Source of the DNA: Apteryx mantelli
Lineage: Eukaryota; Chordata; Aves; Apterygiformes; Apterygidae
Assembly: GCF_036417845.1 (NCBI RefSeq)
Contig: NC_090020.1
Location: forward strand, 42,206,425-42,270,424
Direction of reading: 5' to 3'
DNA: 64,000 bases
Numbering within the stretch: the stretch's first letter is position 1; every line of letters begins with the position of its first letter. The position numbers and the translations under genes were made by a program. Below, in pieces: positions 10,501-24,500 of this stretch. Below the pieces are notes generated by a model, which saw only the letters and a program-made list of their open reading frames with translations, made no database searches and had not been told where the DNA came from.

Positions 10501-12654
10501 TTCTGGTCCCAGCCTGTGAGCCATTCCATCTGTATCTGTGGCCAGCCTTCCTTAGGCACTTCTTTTGAACAGGACTGTTTCAGAGTACTCTGGACAGAAA
10601 AGGTCAGAAATCCTGCAGAGTCACTTTGGTTCTTTGAACCTTATTCACTCCACAGTATGATTTGCAGTATGACAAGTTATGGGGTAACAGTGGAAAGCAA
10701 TCCCAGTGCCTAGTCTAAGGAAGGTGAAGAATTTATGAAGTGAAATTTAGGACACCAAGTCAAAGAAAGAAAGCAATAGAGTTTTACTGATAACTGCTTT
10801 TTAATTTACATCTAATTACAACGCCGTATGATATATTTACAACTGACACACTCTACCATGCTGATATGGTACAAAAATTGGGAACTTCTCATTTCCTTCC
10901 TATTTAGATTTGTGACTATTCAGATTAATATGTTTAGTTTACTTCATAACAGAAAGGACATTTCCTTTTGTCCTGTATTCGGTGGATAGAGTGAGAGCCT
11001 ATCTAATGGCATGCCAGGCACATACATGGCCTGGCTCCCATCCCCACTTTGATGGGTACTGCCTGCCCCTTCCCACCTGCCAGTGTCACCAGGCAGCTGT
11101 AGTGCAGGAGCTCTCACCGCATCCAGCTGCTTCCTGTACCTGCTGCTACAAACCTTCAACTTCTCATCTGGGAGAGAAGCAAAGGAGCTACCACAACTGG
11201 GACTTGGGCACATGTCCTATTGGTGCCCCTTTTTGCCTCTCTTGCAACATCTCTGAATTGAGCTACTGGTATAATATTTATTTTACATTTTATTATAATC
11301 ACAAAGTGAATGCATTGTTGGACACTGACAAATTTCAACTCTGGCCAGGCCAGTTTGGCACTACAGGCCTTAAAAGAATGCTTCAACTATTTAAATACAA
11401 TTAAAAATGTGTATCTACCTTGTCTCCTTGACAAAATCACACAGGCTGGTTTTGCTCAGACTTTTAAAACTTGATAGTTGTTGGAAGGTAAAAAAATCTC
11501 AAAAAGTTAATGATCATCACAAAAAGATTTTAGAAACAAGAAAATTTCCCTGTGCACTTGTTCATTTTGTGTATTTTTTTCACTCTTTTGAGTAAACAGT
11601 TTTTCTAAAAAACCCTTTGTTTCTCCTTTCTCTCAGAAGCTTCTAAAAACATGAAAAGGCATTAAATTTGCCCTACAGGGTTACAAAATACTACTACATT
11701 GTTCCCCTCCCCCCGCCCCACAACATCAGTACATCTTCTGTTCTCTCCTAGGAGCTCTCAGGAGCTGTAATTCTTTTCAGAAAAGAAGCTGTCAATTCCT
11801 GTCATTCACAATTACTACTGAACATGCTCACTTCAGTTCTCACCTTTTCCTTTTAAAGGTGCAGTATATTCTCAATATCAGAACAGCAGAAGAGAGGAAA
11901 GATTACCACTTCCTAATATTTAAAGATACTGTGGCTGTGGCTGTTCTTAATGGCTGTCAGTTGCAGCATTTGTGCATGTATAGAAGGGCTTGGAAGTGAA
12001 TCATATACTGCTTTGGGGATTACTGACCAAAGCATTAACATTTCAATAACAATCAGACCTTTGAATGCTCCAAAAAGCAGTACCAAGTATATACGTGCAC
12101 TTTTTGCATTAGTACATCTTGCTAGTACTTCACTAATAATGTCTCAGAAAAGTCCAAATGAGAATTTTAAATCATACTCTCACATGTCTCTTCTAAAATC
12201 AAAATTGCACTTCTACAAAGCAAGTCCATGATTAACAATATTCTTCAGGATAGTAAAGTAGGAAATTAATATATGTTTGTAAACTATTTTACTTGCACAT
12301 GTCAGTGCCATATTTTGTGTTCTTTCTGTACAATAAACATCCATGAGTCATTCATTAACAGTGCTAAAATCACTTATGTCAGTGATACACAGGCAGCTTT
12401 GAAAGAACCTGGCATTTTAAGTGGTACGCTTAGAGCTTGTCAACAGTACTAGTAAATGTTGTTTTCTTCCCTGCTATCTTAATAATCATCTACAGGCTGG
12501 TAGCATTATTTTTTTTTCTCTGAAATAATCTATTATATGCAATTCATTATATTATTACTTACTGTAATAATGCACTATAGCCAGGAACAAAAGTTCCACC
12601 TCATATACTCTTTGACTTCGTCTGTCTTTGTTGCCCTTGATTCTTCTACAGGAT

Positions 12655-12760
12655 TTCTTTGGGTTGTGGATGCCTGAGGCAAAATTCTGACCTTAGTGAG
12701 GTCAAAAGCAAAAGCCTTATTGATCTCCCTAAGATCTGGATTTCACCCTCCACTCCCACG
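12655..12760 (+). repeat. Possible ancient amniote repeat fragment
   Basis: The text around GAGGCAAAATTCTGACC and GTGAGGTCAAAAGCAAAAGCC resembles a widely dispersed old amniote repeat with the theme 'cattgacttcaatggg'. The match is recalled rather than computed and is strongly diverged. Confidence 0.3.
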
Positions 12761-13554
12761 GTGGAAATGACTTGAAGGAGTCCTTGATTCTGTTCTTGAG
12801 CTTTTATGACTTTTAGTGATGTAGAAAGAATCAAAATACAGCCTGGCATCTTAGGAAACATAACATTCATAAGTATATAAACATTGGCATTTAGTAGTAT
12901 AGTCCTAAACAGTCAACCATGGTGAAACATTTCTTTGAGAAAAGCTTACTTTGTTAATTTTTTCAGTACCCTGTGTTTTATATCTGTAGCCTACAGGTTA
13001 CAGTGATACCTGCTTCTTTTTTCATGTTGTTTTAACTTGGTGGAAGACATTTTGTAACAGTTCATGTTGTTATGACATCTCTTAGTATTTATAGTGCAGT
13101 ATCTTCTCTTTTACATTAGTTGTCTGATATAACCCTTTCCTTGGTGGAGGAGATAAATGCTGGCCGCTATTGTTTTTTAGAAGATATTAGAAATTACGTT
13201 TTGATTTATTCAATGCATCTTTTATTTGGATTTTGGTGATGCTTCCATTTTACAAGGTTAGAATATCTTCAGGAGTTGTTTCCAAAGTAAAAGCCAACCA
13301 TTATTAGATTCTTCAGGCTTACAAATTAAAAGTTAACCATTAACAACCTTTTAACATTTCCATTCACATTTGGAGTTTTACATTCATTTCATAGACTGAG
13401 ATTCAAGCTACTTTTGAAGAAAATCACTTGCATAAGGGCTGCTGGATAATACATTAACTGTTATTTCCCTGGATGTTTATAAGGTATCTTCTGACCACTA
13501 ATAATTTAGAAAATGGAAATTAGAGCTTTTTTCTTTGTGTTCATTCCTGCTGCC

Positions 13555-14260
13555 TGTATCAGTGAGCTCAGTCTGTGCTTACCGGTTCATCTAGACCCAA
13601 GGGACTTGGTGGAAACTCTCGACCAGGCCATTTGCTCCTCTTACGTCTGCTCACTATTCCTTTATCCCTGAGCTCCGGACAGTGGTGGTTGAAAGCATAA
13701 TTTGGAAAGCTCAGGTCTTGTCCCCTGTCTGAATGGGCCGTAGAGCTAGTGTGTGTTTGGCTCCACACTAGGTGCACGGGGCCTTCTTGTAAGGAAGCAG
13801 CAGGGCCTTCCCGAGGAGGGCACAGGTCCACAGCCCCTGAATGAGGAGAGCAGAGCAGGGCCAGGGATGGTGACCATAAGCAGCTGATGAGCCTGTGGGC
13901 ACCACACCAGCCCCAGCACCAAGGTGGGTCTGATGTCAGGCCAAGGAGCCAAGTTGGTGGGTCTGGGTCAGCAAGGTACATGGCTGGGAGCAAGCATGTC
14001 TGTGGCGCAGGTCAAGCCGGGGGTGCAGGAGGGCCTGGGCTCAAGCACAGCTGCTGAATGAAGGCCAGGAAACCCCAGCGAGGCTTCTCAGCTCTTCCCC
14101 TAGCTCCTTCCCAGCAGGCTGCTCCAAGGGCACGGGGCTGTGCTGCAGCAGAGCTATTAAGAGTCAGGTGAGCTGCCTGTGTGTGGAGCAGCTCTACAAA
14201 ATCTTTGCCAAAGGAGTGACCTCGCGCCGCCCCTGCTGGCATGTCGAAGCTGCAGTGTGT
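13555..14260. other. GC-rich block of unknown origin
   Basis: Some 700 bases are clearly richer in G and C than the AT-rich DNA on both sides. There is an open minus-strand frame of 141 codons (13568-13993) and another of 103 codons (14012-14323), both rich in Pro, Ser, Ala and Leu with no recognisable domain. It is not CpG-dense enough to be a normal promoter island. An old LTR or other repeat insertion, or a lncRNA exon, are all possible. Confidence 0.35.
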
Positions 14261-16074
14261 AGTCAGAGTGACCCACGAGGCATACAGGAGCCCAGTCTCT
14301 TTGCAAATGCCAAACAGAGGCAATTTCCAAATGCATCAGTCAATTTTCAAATTTCATCCATTGGTATGTCAGTGTACATGTACACACAGGGTACCTTATA
14401 TGTCGTGCTGCAAGAATCAGTATCTTGGCAAGGACTGAGCGAGGCTTTCTCTGCCAATATGAAGATACTTGTTGTAGCAGGCCCATTCTTTGCACAGAGT
14501 TGGGAGACTCCATCTGTCCTTCAAGTTCCTCAGATCATTCACCTGCTGGCATTGAACTCTGATTGGACTGGTCACATATAGTGTGTTATTTGAAATTTAT
14601 GTGAAAGACAATTAAAATATGTATTACACGGTACTATTTACCAGAATGCACTTTTTTTATGTAAACCCTAAGTTACTCAGGAAGTTATTCTTTTCTCAGA
14701 AGTTTTGTAGATTTCAGGCTGAATATAAAAATAACAAATACATTAACTTTTTTGTTTACCGTGAAAGGTAAATGTTAAATGATAGGTAAATATACAGATG
14801 TGCCCACATTCACAAAATGAATATTCTACTCATTCTACATGACTATTCTAAAGAGGAATATTCTACTGTTTATTTTGAAGCTTCTTACATGTTTTCCATA
14901 TCATATTAAAAATGGTCACACTCCTTATATTTGTCCCTGACAAACTTCTTTGAGGTATAATGCATTTACTTTACTGTTCCTTTCATATCTATAGCAAGTA
15001 TTTGGATGTATATGTTTCCAGATTTGATATCAGTATATCTCTACAAATCCATCACATACAAATATTTATATACAGGCCTTTAGAATTTGCTTAGGATGCT
15101 CAAAGGCTAGCTTGGAAAATCAAAAGTGATGTTATGTTCTTTTTTCAAACTTTTATCTCTTTAAAGAGCTTTATAGTTAGGTTTTAACCTCATGGGAGGG
15201 AGGTATGAGCTTATGACAGAGTAATGATTATTACTCATTACCTATACAAAGATTTAAGCAGACAGGCAGTTGAGTATTGGGAATGAGAAATACAAGATGG
15301 GTCTGTCTTTTATTCTCTACTGTTACAGTGTAACTCACATGTAAACCATTTCCCCCTCAGAAAACCACCCCCTCTTCTCTCATAGCCACTTCACGAGGTA
15401 GTCTTCCTTTTTGTTCTTTTGCCAGTTTTAATGGTCTACAGTGAAAGCTTGGCAGTTGTTTAATTGTTTTTCTGCTTGCTACAACTCAATAGCGGAGCCA
15501 TGTTCTTCTGTTTAAGCGTTCACGTACACATATACAGGCAACCCTGACCAGTGAGGCACACTTCTTTTATTAATGTGACTATTATCTTCTCTCTGTTCTG
15601 CTTTTTGCCCCCCCAAAATGGAGAAAACAAAGCAAGAGCAGTCAAATCAGGGAGAGCTGATTTGTTGTTATTGCAAATTGCTTCCACTATTTGGTGGCAT
15701 ACAAACCCTGCATATACATAGCTTTCTAGATACATAAAAAGCAAAGGAGATCAGAGCAATAAGAGAATAAAATTCCTGCCTGTTGGTAGATCCACAGTTG
15801 GCTGTTGTATGCTGAGTAGAAAATGGCGTTGTAATTAATGATTTTCTGTGGAACTAACCACACTTGCAATGCTTGAAGGGAGCTATTAAAGTTGCCATCC
15901 TTCTCATCACTTGATTGCCTGTATGTGATCTGTGTTTCTTTAACTGGTAATAAAGTATTTACGTTTTTCTAGGAGAGAATGGAAATGAAACCTCCTCCAT
16001 TTTATACATTACAAATTGTAAGATTTTTTGTTTAACACAATTGCTGTCAGGATCTAAAATTCACTCATGCGTAT

Positions 16075-16440
16075 TTTAAGGCACATTAAAAGGTGGTGGG
16101 TTGCCCCTCGGTATGAGACGTCCTCTGTTGCGCAGCTGAAGAAATAAACTCTTCAACTGGATAAAAAGAAAGAGCACCCAGTTTCCTCGTTGTAATGTTG
16201 CTGTGACTGTAAATCGGCACTCTGTTGTACGAAGACCAAGACTTTCCTGAAACAGCATGTGGTTTTGTGATGTAAACTGTTTAATCTGCCCAAGAGCAGT
16301 AATGCTTTCTCGTGACTTTTTCTCCGCCACATACTGCACCCTCCACCTCAACAGACTGATTTTATTCACTGCTGAGTCGCCATTTACCACTTTGCTATTG
16401 CCTGCAATAGTTTTAATTCCTGTCCGAGCAACTGAACCAG
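16075..16440. other. CpG-bearing, high-complexity block
   Basis: About 360 bases contain several CpG dinucleotides and little simple sequence, set in AT-rich, CpG-poor DNA. A minus-strand frame of 104 codons (16076-16390) spans most of it but has no recognisable motif or clear splice context. Retained CpGs and high complexity would suit a conserved regulatory element or a decayed exon. I cannot decide between these. Confidence 0.25.
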
Positions 16441-16454
16441 GAGCTTTTTAAAGC

Positions 16455-16530
16455 ATTTAGACCTTAATCCTGTCATATTCAATGAATGCCCAGTGAAAGT
16501 TAAGGGTGCTCAGCACCCCGAAGAGCTGGA
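16455..16530 (+). repeat. Possible ancient amniote repeat fragment
   Basis: The text GTTAAGGGTGCTCAGCACCC with its flanks resembles an old dispersed amniote repeat whose copies carry a 'ggtgctcagcacc' palindrome. It is diverged, and the identification is from memory only. Confidence 0.3.
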
Positions 16531-17380
16531 ATGAAAGTCTGATTGCAGAAACTGTGTGAAATGGAGCAGCTTTAAGAAATTACATTTATCTTTCCATCTA
16601 CAGCTTGATTCTTCCTGTAGCGTAACATTATTTGTTATTACATGAATTTTAATGTTTCATTATGTAGATGCGTCAGGAAAAATTTTTGCTATTTAAAACT
16701 TAATCGCACAGCAGATAGTTGGCAGGGACAACTTCAGCATTTCTACCTCTATCCTAGTCCACATTAGCAGGTAAAATTGCAGAAGTCTGTTTAAAGGTAA
16801 TGCATAGAGAGTAATTATGGCAGAGAATTATCTTAGTGTTTTGAAAAGATAAAGGGCTGTTCAATGTTGCAGATGAGTGCCCATCGCTAGCAGTCTGGAG
16901 GAGTAAACAGCAGCAATACTGAAAGGGGAGAAAAGCATCCTGTTACCGGCACTGGGGCAGGTGTGAGAGGCTGCCCAGCTGGGGCAGCTGCCCAGTGGGG
17001 CAGAATGTAAGGGGATGATGGAGGTGCAGGTTTTGCTGGTGTATATAATAGGTGGTGTGTCAGAAGGAAGTTGGCAATGTTTTATCAGCCTAGGGCTTGG
17101 TTACTGCTGTAGGTTATTTGTATTGCAATGGTTCCTGGAGGACCCAACCAGGAAACAGGGAAATACCATGCAAGGCAGAGTGTGGATAAAACTTGGAACA
17201 ACACAGTATTGTTTTACTACCCCCACAGAGCCAAGTAACAGGGTATTTTCAGTGTATGCGTGAGCAGAATGGGGCCAGGGTTTATCAGAAACATACACTC
17301 GAGAAAGAACCAAATCTAAGGGAAAGTGACAGGGAAATGAAATAATAATCTTCAAGAAGTTGGTATCCTACTCTGTTTTG

Positions 17381-17403
17381 ATATACCAAATCACTTGGTA
17401 TAT
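17381..17403. repeat. Perfect 9-bp inverted repeat
   Basis: ATATACCAA and TTGGTATAT are separated by five bases, giving a perfect short hairpin or a dyad binding site. There is no neighbouring gene to connect it to. Confidence 0.6.
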
Positions 17404-19883
17404 GCAGACTCAGATCCAGGCAAGGCTGTTTCAGTCTTATCTTCTTTTCTTCTGCAGTAGATGTATTTTTCCATAAGCAATTTACTCTGTCAGGTTTTCA
17501 GGCAATGATTTAAAAACACAAAATCAGCTTGAATGACGCAGACATTAAAATGCCAATAGGGCTACAGTACAAATATAAACAGTTGTCCAAACCTTTATTC
17601 ACACAATGCGTTTAGATCACATGTAAAAACATTGTAACTGGTTGGGGTAGAATATCAGCTGCAGTGCAGAGATGCCCTTAACTGCATTTTGGAAGAACAA
17701 GTCATTCTTTCTACTTCCATTCCAGTGACTTATCCTGTATGTTAACTGCTGAGTCTCCCCTGCAAAGGCCACTGTGATTCAGATCCCAAAGTGTAATGCT
17801 TTATTAACAGGGTGTCTCTAAGGAATTCTTCTTTGAACTTACTATTAACTATACTATCTCTATTTTTCCAGAGGGACTTTGCAAAGAAAGTGGTAGCAAA
17901 TACAGCCACAAGTCAAAAAAGAAGCATGATATGCATTTTGTGTTTGCTTTTACAGAGTATTTTTTTCTTAGCTAAAAATAGGAAGACTCACCCTCCCTCC
18001 AGAAGGAGAGAGGAAGATTGTTAGTAATCAGGTATAATCTATAATTAGGTTCTGTGTTTAAACATGTCAGTCCAGAGAGGAAAAGAACTAAAAAAATCCA
18101 GTACTCAAAAGGCTAAACCTGGCAGTTCAGTCTTGGAAATCCTTTCCTGCTGTTGGCTTACTTATCAAATTAAATAGTCAAACTTATGTTTTTAGGAGTC
18201 TGGCTGTATGTATGTGCGCATTTGTGTGGATATGTGTGTTTTTGTATGCGAGACAGAGAGACACTATGAATCATCCTGAACGCATGCTACTTGGCATGTT
18301 TTTCAGAATGCATAACAATCAGCAATGATTACTTAAAATATGACAAGATATGAATCTTTAATGATTTCATTGCCAGATGATTCAACCAAAAGCTCATCAT
18401 GTCCTGGTTTACAAGGCTTTTAAAATCCTAGAAACTTATAGTGTTTTCCAACTACATAAGCAGCACTGTCTAGTATAATGTGGATTTTTTCCTACATAAA
18501 GGGACTATAGTGTCTGGATTAACACAAAATAACTATTTGACAAATCAATATTTCATTATGTTGATGTGCTATGTAATAAACAACAGAAAAGATGAGACAA
18601 TATATCAAAACCATTAAGATCACCAATTTGGTTTTGGTTATAGCTGGATGAAATTCTTGTGACAACTGCAATTTTCCATTGAATAGTTGATGCACATGTT
18701 ATTAAGAATAACTGTCCTCAGGAAAATACCAGTAAAGTATTATATATTGGTTTTGGTATTGCTTACATAGTTTTACAACTGTCATCTTCAATAACGTAGA
18801 AACTGTAAGCAAAAGAAGATAAAAAGATGTAATTGGAGACAGAGCTAGAATTGCTTAACAAAGCAAGGCACCTATTTTATTAAAGGATACAGTTATTTCT
18901 GGAATATTAATTGAAGTGTTGAGATTTCATATTCTGTAACTCATATGTTAATTCTAAACTGGTTTTAGTTATGACAGCTTTGAATTTATGGGGTTCCAAC
19001 TTATATACTATCACTTGATTATTTTTATATGGATACAATGCATAAAAAACATAAATGCATTTTAGGTTTTGGAAATAGTAATGGTTATAAACCCATTTTT
19101 CATAATAATATATTAAATTAAAAAAATGGAAGAAATTTAAAGCAAGACAAGTATTTTAAGAAGGACAAATGAACAGACTTGCTGCACAATTGTATGTTCT
19201 CCACTGGTCAGATGACAAAGGAAAATGGAAAACAAAGCACAATGTGAATCATGTACTAAATGTGTCAGTTCTTGACTTTATTAGTTTTGGAGAAATCTAA
19301 TGAGAAAAATTTCTACAAGTAATTTTATTCTCTCCGAAGGCAAGTGATCTAAGCTTTGGTTAAGTGTGGATTTTGTTTACTGCTCAAAAGAAGGAACTGA
19401 GAGCCAGTCCAGGGAAGTTTCTGAACTCTGCTATATATTCAAAGCAGTAAATAAGAATGTGATCCTATTTTATGTAAATCAGATAAGTGACATCTGACAT
19501 GGGATGTGAAGTTGATGGATAGTGATGCATATAAATATTAGTGAAATGCTGCACAAGGTGACATGCCCATAAACCAGCCAGAAGCTCGCTAGTGATCTCT
19601 AAAGTGCTATTTGCAGCCTTTCTGTTAAAAGGGTGTGTAAATTTTTGGCAATAGCCTGATTAGAAGGCTGTCACAAGTCACAGCAAGCAGGAATAAATTA
19701 ACTAAGTAAAGAGAGAAGGCTGTCCCCCTCTGTAGCTTCTCTTCCATTAGCACTATTAAATGAAATATGTATGCTCTTGGCCAAGGATGGCTGAGACACT
19801 AAACTTACTCATAGGTGCCATTATTGAGGTATAAGTTCCTTTAAAAATACCCTTCAGTGCTTTGCTGACAGGCACCACTGTCA

Positions 19884-19910
<27 letters not shown>
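19884..19910 (+). repeat. (CAG)9 microsatellite
   Basis: Nine perfect CAG units in intergenic DNA, not within a plausible exon. Likely length-polymorphic. Confidence 0.95.
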
Positions 19911-19914
<4 letters not shown>

Positions 19915-21169
19915 AAACAATCTTTTGTGTCTATTCAGGCTTTTATGCCGCTCCGTTTGTTGCTATTTTGAACCTCCTTACAAATGGGCTTGTGGTCATG
20001 GGGCAAATCAAAAGGTGATGTATAAATTGATACAAACTAGATTATTTTACAATTAGCTGCTCTCCATAAAAACTGCCTACACTTCTCTACCTCTATATGA
20101 AGGTGCTTATTCAGTGTCGTGCACATGCAGAACCCCTAAAGGTGGTGTAAACTCATGTTCCCACTAATTTACTTCGCACTAACTAAAATTCTGTTGCACT
20201 CAAGTACACAAGCTGTGCGCAATTCAAGATAATCTGAAAATAATCCTTTTACAAGCTCCCTCTGAATTTGCCACCAGCATTCATATCAGCATGGACTTTT
20301 TTATGGAAAAGCTATTTTATTAATTTTTCAGCTGAGAAGGACATGCAAAATCGACATTTTACTCTCTATTTCCCTTTCTCTGTTTTACAACTTTAGGTGG
20401 CAGCACCATTATAAAGACCTTTGCTATACGTGACCACACACAATCACATGACAACAGCATCAGCATCAGAAGCAGCTCAAACTGGAAAATGCTGAAATGC
20501 ACAGCTTTCCATACTGTTGTGCGGCCACAAGCACATTTATCTACAACGATTTTGTTGTTTGGCTGTTGAGTGGGTTTTATTTTAGCTTTGCATACGCTCA
20601 TTGCTGTTGCTTTGGTGATTTTTTTTTCCATGCTGATATCACCTTAGCTGGCCTTGATCATGCAGGAGATTTATTCCTTCTGGCCTATTTTCTACTCTTC
20701 ACTGAAGCACATGCTGATTTTTTTACTGATCTCAGTGGAAGAGCATTGAGCCAGCTTTTCAGATCATCTCACAGCAGTTCTCTTTACTGTGGGAGCCACA
20801 GAGTGTTGCAGCTGTGACTTTGAACTCCTCTGTGCTGCAGATCATAGTTGTTAGGGGAAATGATAGGGTCTGATTATTTATAGGTATCTTCGGTAAGGTG
20901 CTTCCAAATCCTCAAATAAAAGTCTGTATACATGCACACAATTAATACTGTGAAAAAAGTAACAGCTTTCTGTGCTTCTTTCTCCTTTGGGATTTTCTTT
21001 TTTCCATGAAACTTTCAGTGTTTACTTTCTGACAAGGGGAATATGGGGATGTTTCAGGCTTCTTAAAAAAGCAAACTGGTAGCTGGACCCTCAGTTCAAA
21101 ATGTGGCTGATGGGATTACTTATGCACATAATGTATGGATGACACACTGCCACCTTCCCAGACTGCTCC

Positions 21170-21550
21170 AATGCTGTGTGGAGAGGCTGAGGGCTGGGGC
21201 TCATCCAGCCTGGAGCAGGGACGGCTCTGGGGGCACCTGACAGCCGCCCCCAGCGCCTACCAGGGGTTACTGGGGGGACGGAGCTGGGCTCTTCTCTGTG
21301 GCACATGGCGGGAGGGTGAGGGACACCAGCAGAGGCTGGGACGAGAGAGAGTCAGGCTGGCTGTAGGGAGCCCTTTTCCCCCCGGAGGAGGCCAGGCAGG
21401 GGCGCAGGTGGCCCAGGGAGGCCGGGCAGCTCCTTCCCTCCTCGGGGGCTTCCAGCCCTGATGGGACAAAGCCCTGAGCAGCCTGGTTGGACCTCGGCGC
21501 TGACCCTGCCGTGAGCAGCAGGTCAGGCCAGAGGCCACCTCAGTTAGCCC
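21170..21550 (+). mobile_element. CR1 LINE 3' fragment
   Basis: A GC-rich segment follows the CR1 3' region in order: GAGGCTGAGGGCTGGGGCTC and the 'agcctggagcaggg' stretch (end of ORF2), then GCCCAGGGAGGCCGGGCAGC, then 'cctgagcagcctggttgga', then 'gaccctgccgtgagcagcaggtcaggccagaggccacct', which parallels the 3' hairpin and tail of the CR1 at 30-34 kb. It is 5'-truncated, diverged and GC-rich. It lacks the terminal ATTCTRTG repeats. Confidence 0.75.
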
Positions 21551-24500
21551 CTGGGCCTGAGACCCTGTGAGCCTAGTCTTTGCTCACTTTTAATGACACT
21601 GAGCCTATTCTTGACATTGACAGAAAATTATTTAACCTTACAATTTCATACTAATAAAACACACATTTAGCAATATTAACCATCTTAAAAGTGCTCAGGA
21701 ACCTTTCAAGAACTTGTCTAATGAAGTAGATCTCCTCAGATGCACTTCTTTCTGCCCACTACTTGCCACAGCTGCAGGCTCCTTTTTTCCATGGGAGAGT
21801 TGGTAGAATGATCTGTTTCTACGTATGTTCCGCTGTACGTTTACTTTGCTGCTGCATGCTCTTCCTTTGTATCCCTCACTAAAGATATAGAAGTGGGAAA
21901 AAGGCAGCTCATTCCTGAAAGATTGTCTTTTGAAATCATGTATTTCACAGGGACAGGAGCAATGTCCTCAGTAATGATAGCCCTCTGAGCCTATGACATG
22001 CTGCTGCACATGCAAATGCCATTTGAGGCTTTAGCATCCTGGAATCCCAGTCATTTTATTATTCTTTGCATCTTTATGATTTTTTTAATTCATCAAGGTA
22101 GATTATACTTCTTGTTGTCTTGCTTAAACAAGGATTTCTGGTTACTGTTTCAGTTAATTAACATTTATGCTGGAGATTGTCTGTTTTTACATACTGTTCT
22201 CAAATTCAGCAGAGCCAAGCTGGGATTCTTTGTAAAAGGCTAAGCTTTCAAAAATTTATTTGCTCTTTTATTCCACTTCCCAGTAAATAGTTCAGTGGGT
22301 GATATCTGGTACTGTATGTTTCTCATTTAACTCTGAAATCCTCCACTATTTGTTTAAAATCCCAACAATTTACCATGAACTATTAGTAGACCTATCAATG
22401 CCAAGATTTTGACAAATACACATTTATTGTGCTGTGACATCATTTGTTCTTAGATTCTCTAAAAATATAATTTCAGCAAAATGACACAACATTATAATAT
22501 CATCTTTGCCAGAATGTATCTATTTTAGAGTTTGGCTTCTGCATGTCCAGAACTGTGGAGATTTTTTCCTTTTGTCCAGGTTAAGATTTTTGACAAGTTT
22601 CATACCTTTTTATGTTTTTATATCCCTACAGACTTTTCTTTACACATTTTTATACCATGTGACCTTGATATACTTTCCTGAAGCATACTAATGTCATGCT
22701 ATAACACCTGTGCCAACATTATTTTATTACCTTAAGGAATAAGCCATTGATGACATATATCTCTGAACTGAAGTGATAATTGTATAGCTTAGTATGCAGT
22801 TCCCTGGCTATCTCACTAGGATGGCCTTAATGACTTTCTGCAATGTCTCATCTTTTGCTGTGGTCTCTGCAAGTTTATTCCTCATTATTTCTAAGACTGG
22901 ATAATCTAAGAAAATGACTTACATTATAACAGTCTATCATTTTCAATTGTCAAATACCTTTGAAAGCAACCTCTTATCAGATGCCTCTTATCAGTCTTTA
23001 TTTCCCTGTTTACACTCAAGTCATAGAGTGATAGCTGGAAACCCTCCTGGTCCCTGTATTACAGAGGAATACAGTGTATTCCTGTGGATATCTTGAGTTT
23101 CCAATCTGTTTCTACCACAAAGAATATATCGTAAGAAATGTCATGTATTCTGTTACTCCCAAGCATCACAGTCAGAATTTCTTTCATTGCTTTATCTACT
23201 ATAACTAATAGGCTTAAGTATTCCACAGCCTCTTCTGTTTTTAATGATTACTTCTAGTGAAAAAGGATGTTTACTTATTTTGCTTTGAGCTTCTGCCTCA
23301 TGACCAGAGGAATGCCTCTGGGGTAAGAAATCCCTGGGCAGTACCTGGCATTCCGTAGCTTCAATAGTCACATTATTTCTGCTACTAAAGTCATACTGAT
23401 GCCAGTTTATTTGTTCATGTTTCTGGGTTCCTCTACCATGCGCACACTGCAAACTGCTGCCGGGAGGGGGGAAAAAAAGAAGTTTATTTTAACTTTGTTC
23501 CTGGTAACTATAAGAAACAAACCAATTCCAAACTTTAATTTCTACTAAAGAATGTAAAATCTCAAATGGGAAGTTAATTTTTTTTTTGTCCAATACTATG
23601 AACTCATTTTTGCCTTCTCAATTTTTTCTATTTCTTATTCAGTAGTTACATTTTCAGATGCAACGTTTGCCTGACTATCAATGTTCAATTTATAATTTAC
23701 ATGAATTCCATCACTAGTGAAAGAACCTGTTCCTTTGGTTCAACTTTTTATCTATCTAGTGCTCTTCTCTATTGCTCTCTGCACTGGCTTCCTATCGCTT
23801 CTGGTTATCTTGATTGCTACTTGTTTTCTTTCACTTCTTTTTCTCTTGATAGAAAATTCTTGCAAAATGTTTGCATCTTTTTGCAGCTGTTGCAGCATTT
23901 TTTAGGTGCTGGATGTTGTTCACACTTGAGCATGCTGCCATTTTTTTGTTCTAGATTCTCTTCTGCAAAGTCTTCCAGCTTTCCAGGTTCCTCTTCCAGA
24001 GGACAGGCTGCTTACTGTAGTTGGATGTTGTTTCCTCTCTAACATTTTCATTCTAGCCGATTTTTTTTCCACGTAACATGCCTAAAGAACTTTACGGAGG
24101 CTAGTCTGTATCTTCTATCACTTTTCCACGTTTTCAGTCTTTGATTTCAACCACTGTGTGATATCAGATAACAGAATACAACGAAGTGTGTCTGAATCAT
24201 TATTTAGAGATCAGTCAAGAATTCTGTAAAGGATTCTCTTCCCTTCTGCAGTCTGAGGTGAAATCTGCATTTTTTCAAAAGTAACTTTTCCTAAGAATGC
24301 AGTTATCTTTGAGCTTACAGTCTATAAAATTTATTGCTTGCTTTATCATCTTGATTTGTTATAAACTCTTAAAGATATCAAAAATCCATGATGCAGCAAT
24401 ATTCAAGAAAAACAGTATTTTCCATGAGTTTCCTTTTTCCTTGGGACCAGTTTGTTAAAAACCTTGTTAATTTTTTTTTCCCAGGATCTTTGCAACATTA

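Noticed and set aside
20497..20817. 106-codon plus-strand frame rich in Phe, Leu, Ser and Cys
   Set aside because: Aromatic-rich text from T-rich DNA. No signal-peptide-like start, domain or splice context, and it overlaps an unrelated minus-strand frame.
23701..24042. 113-codon plus-strand frame that looks membrane-protein-like
   Set aside because: Hydrophobicity follows from T-rich simple sequence. No homologue recognised and no splice or promoter context.
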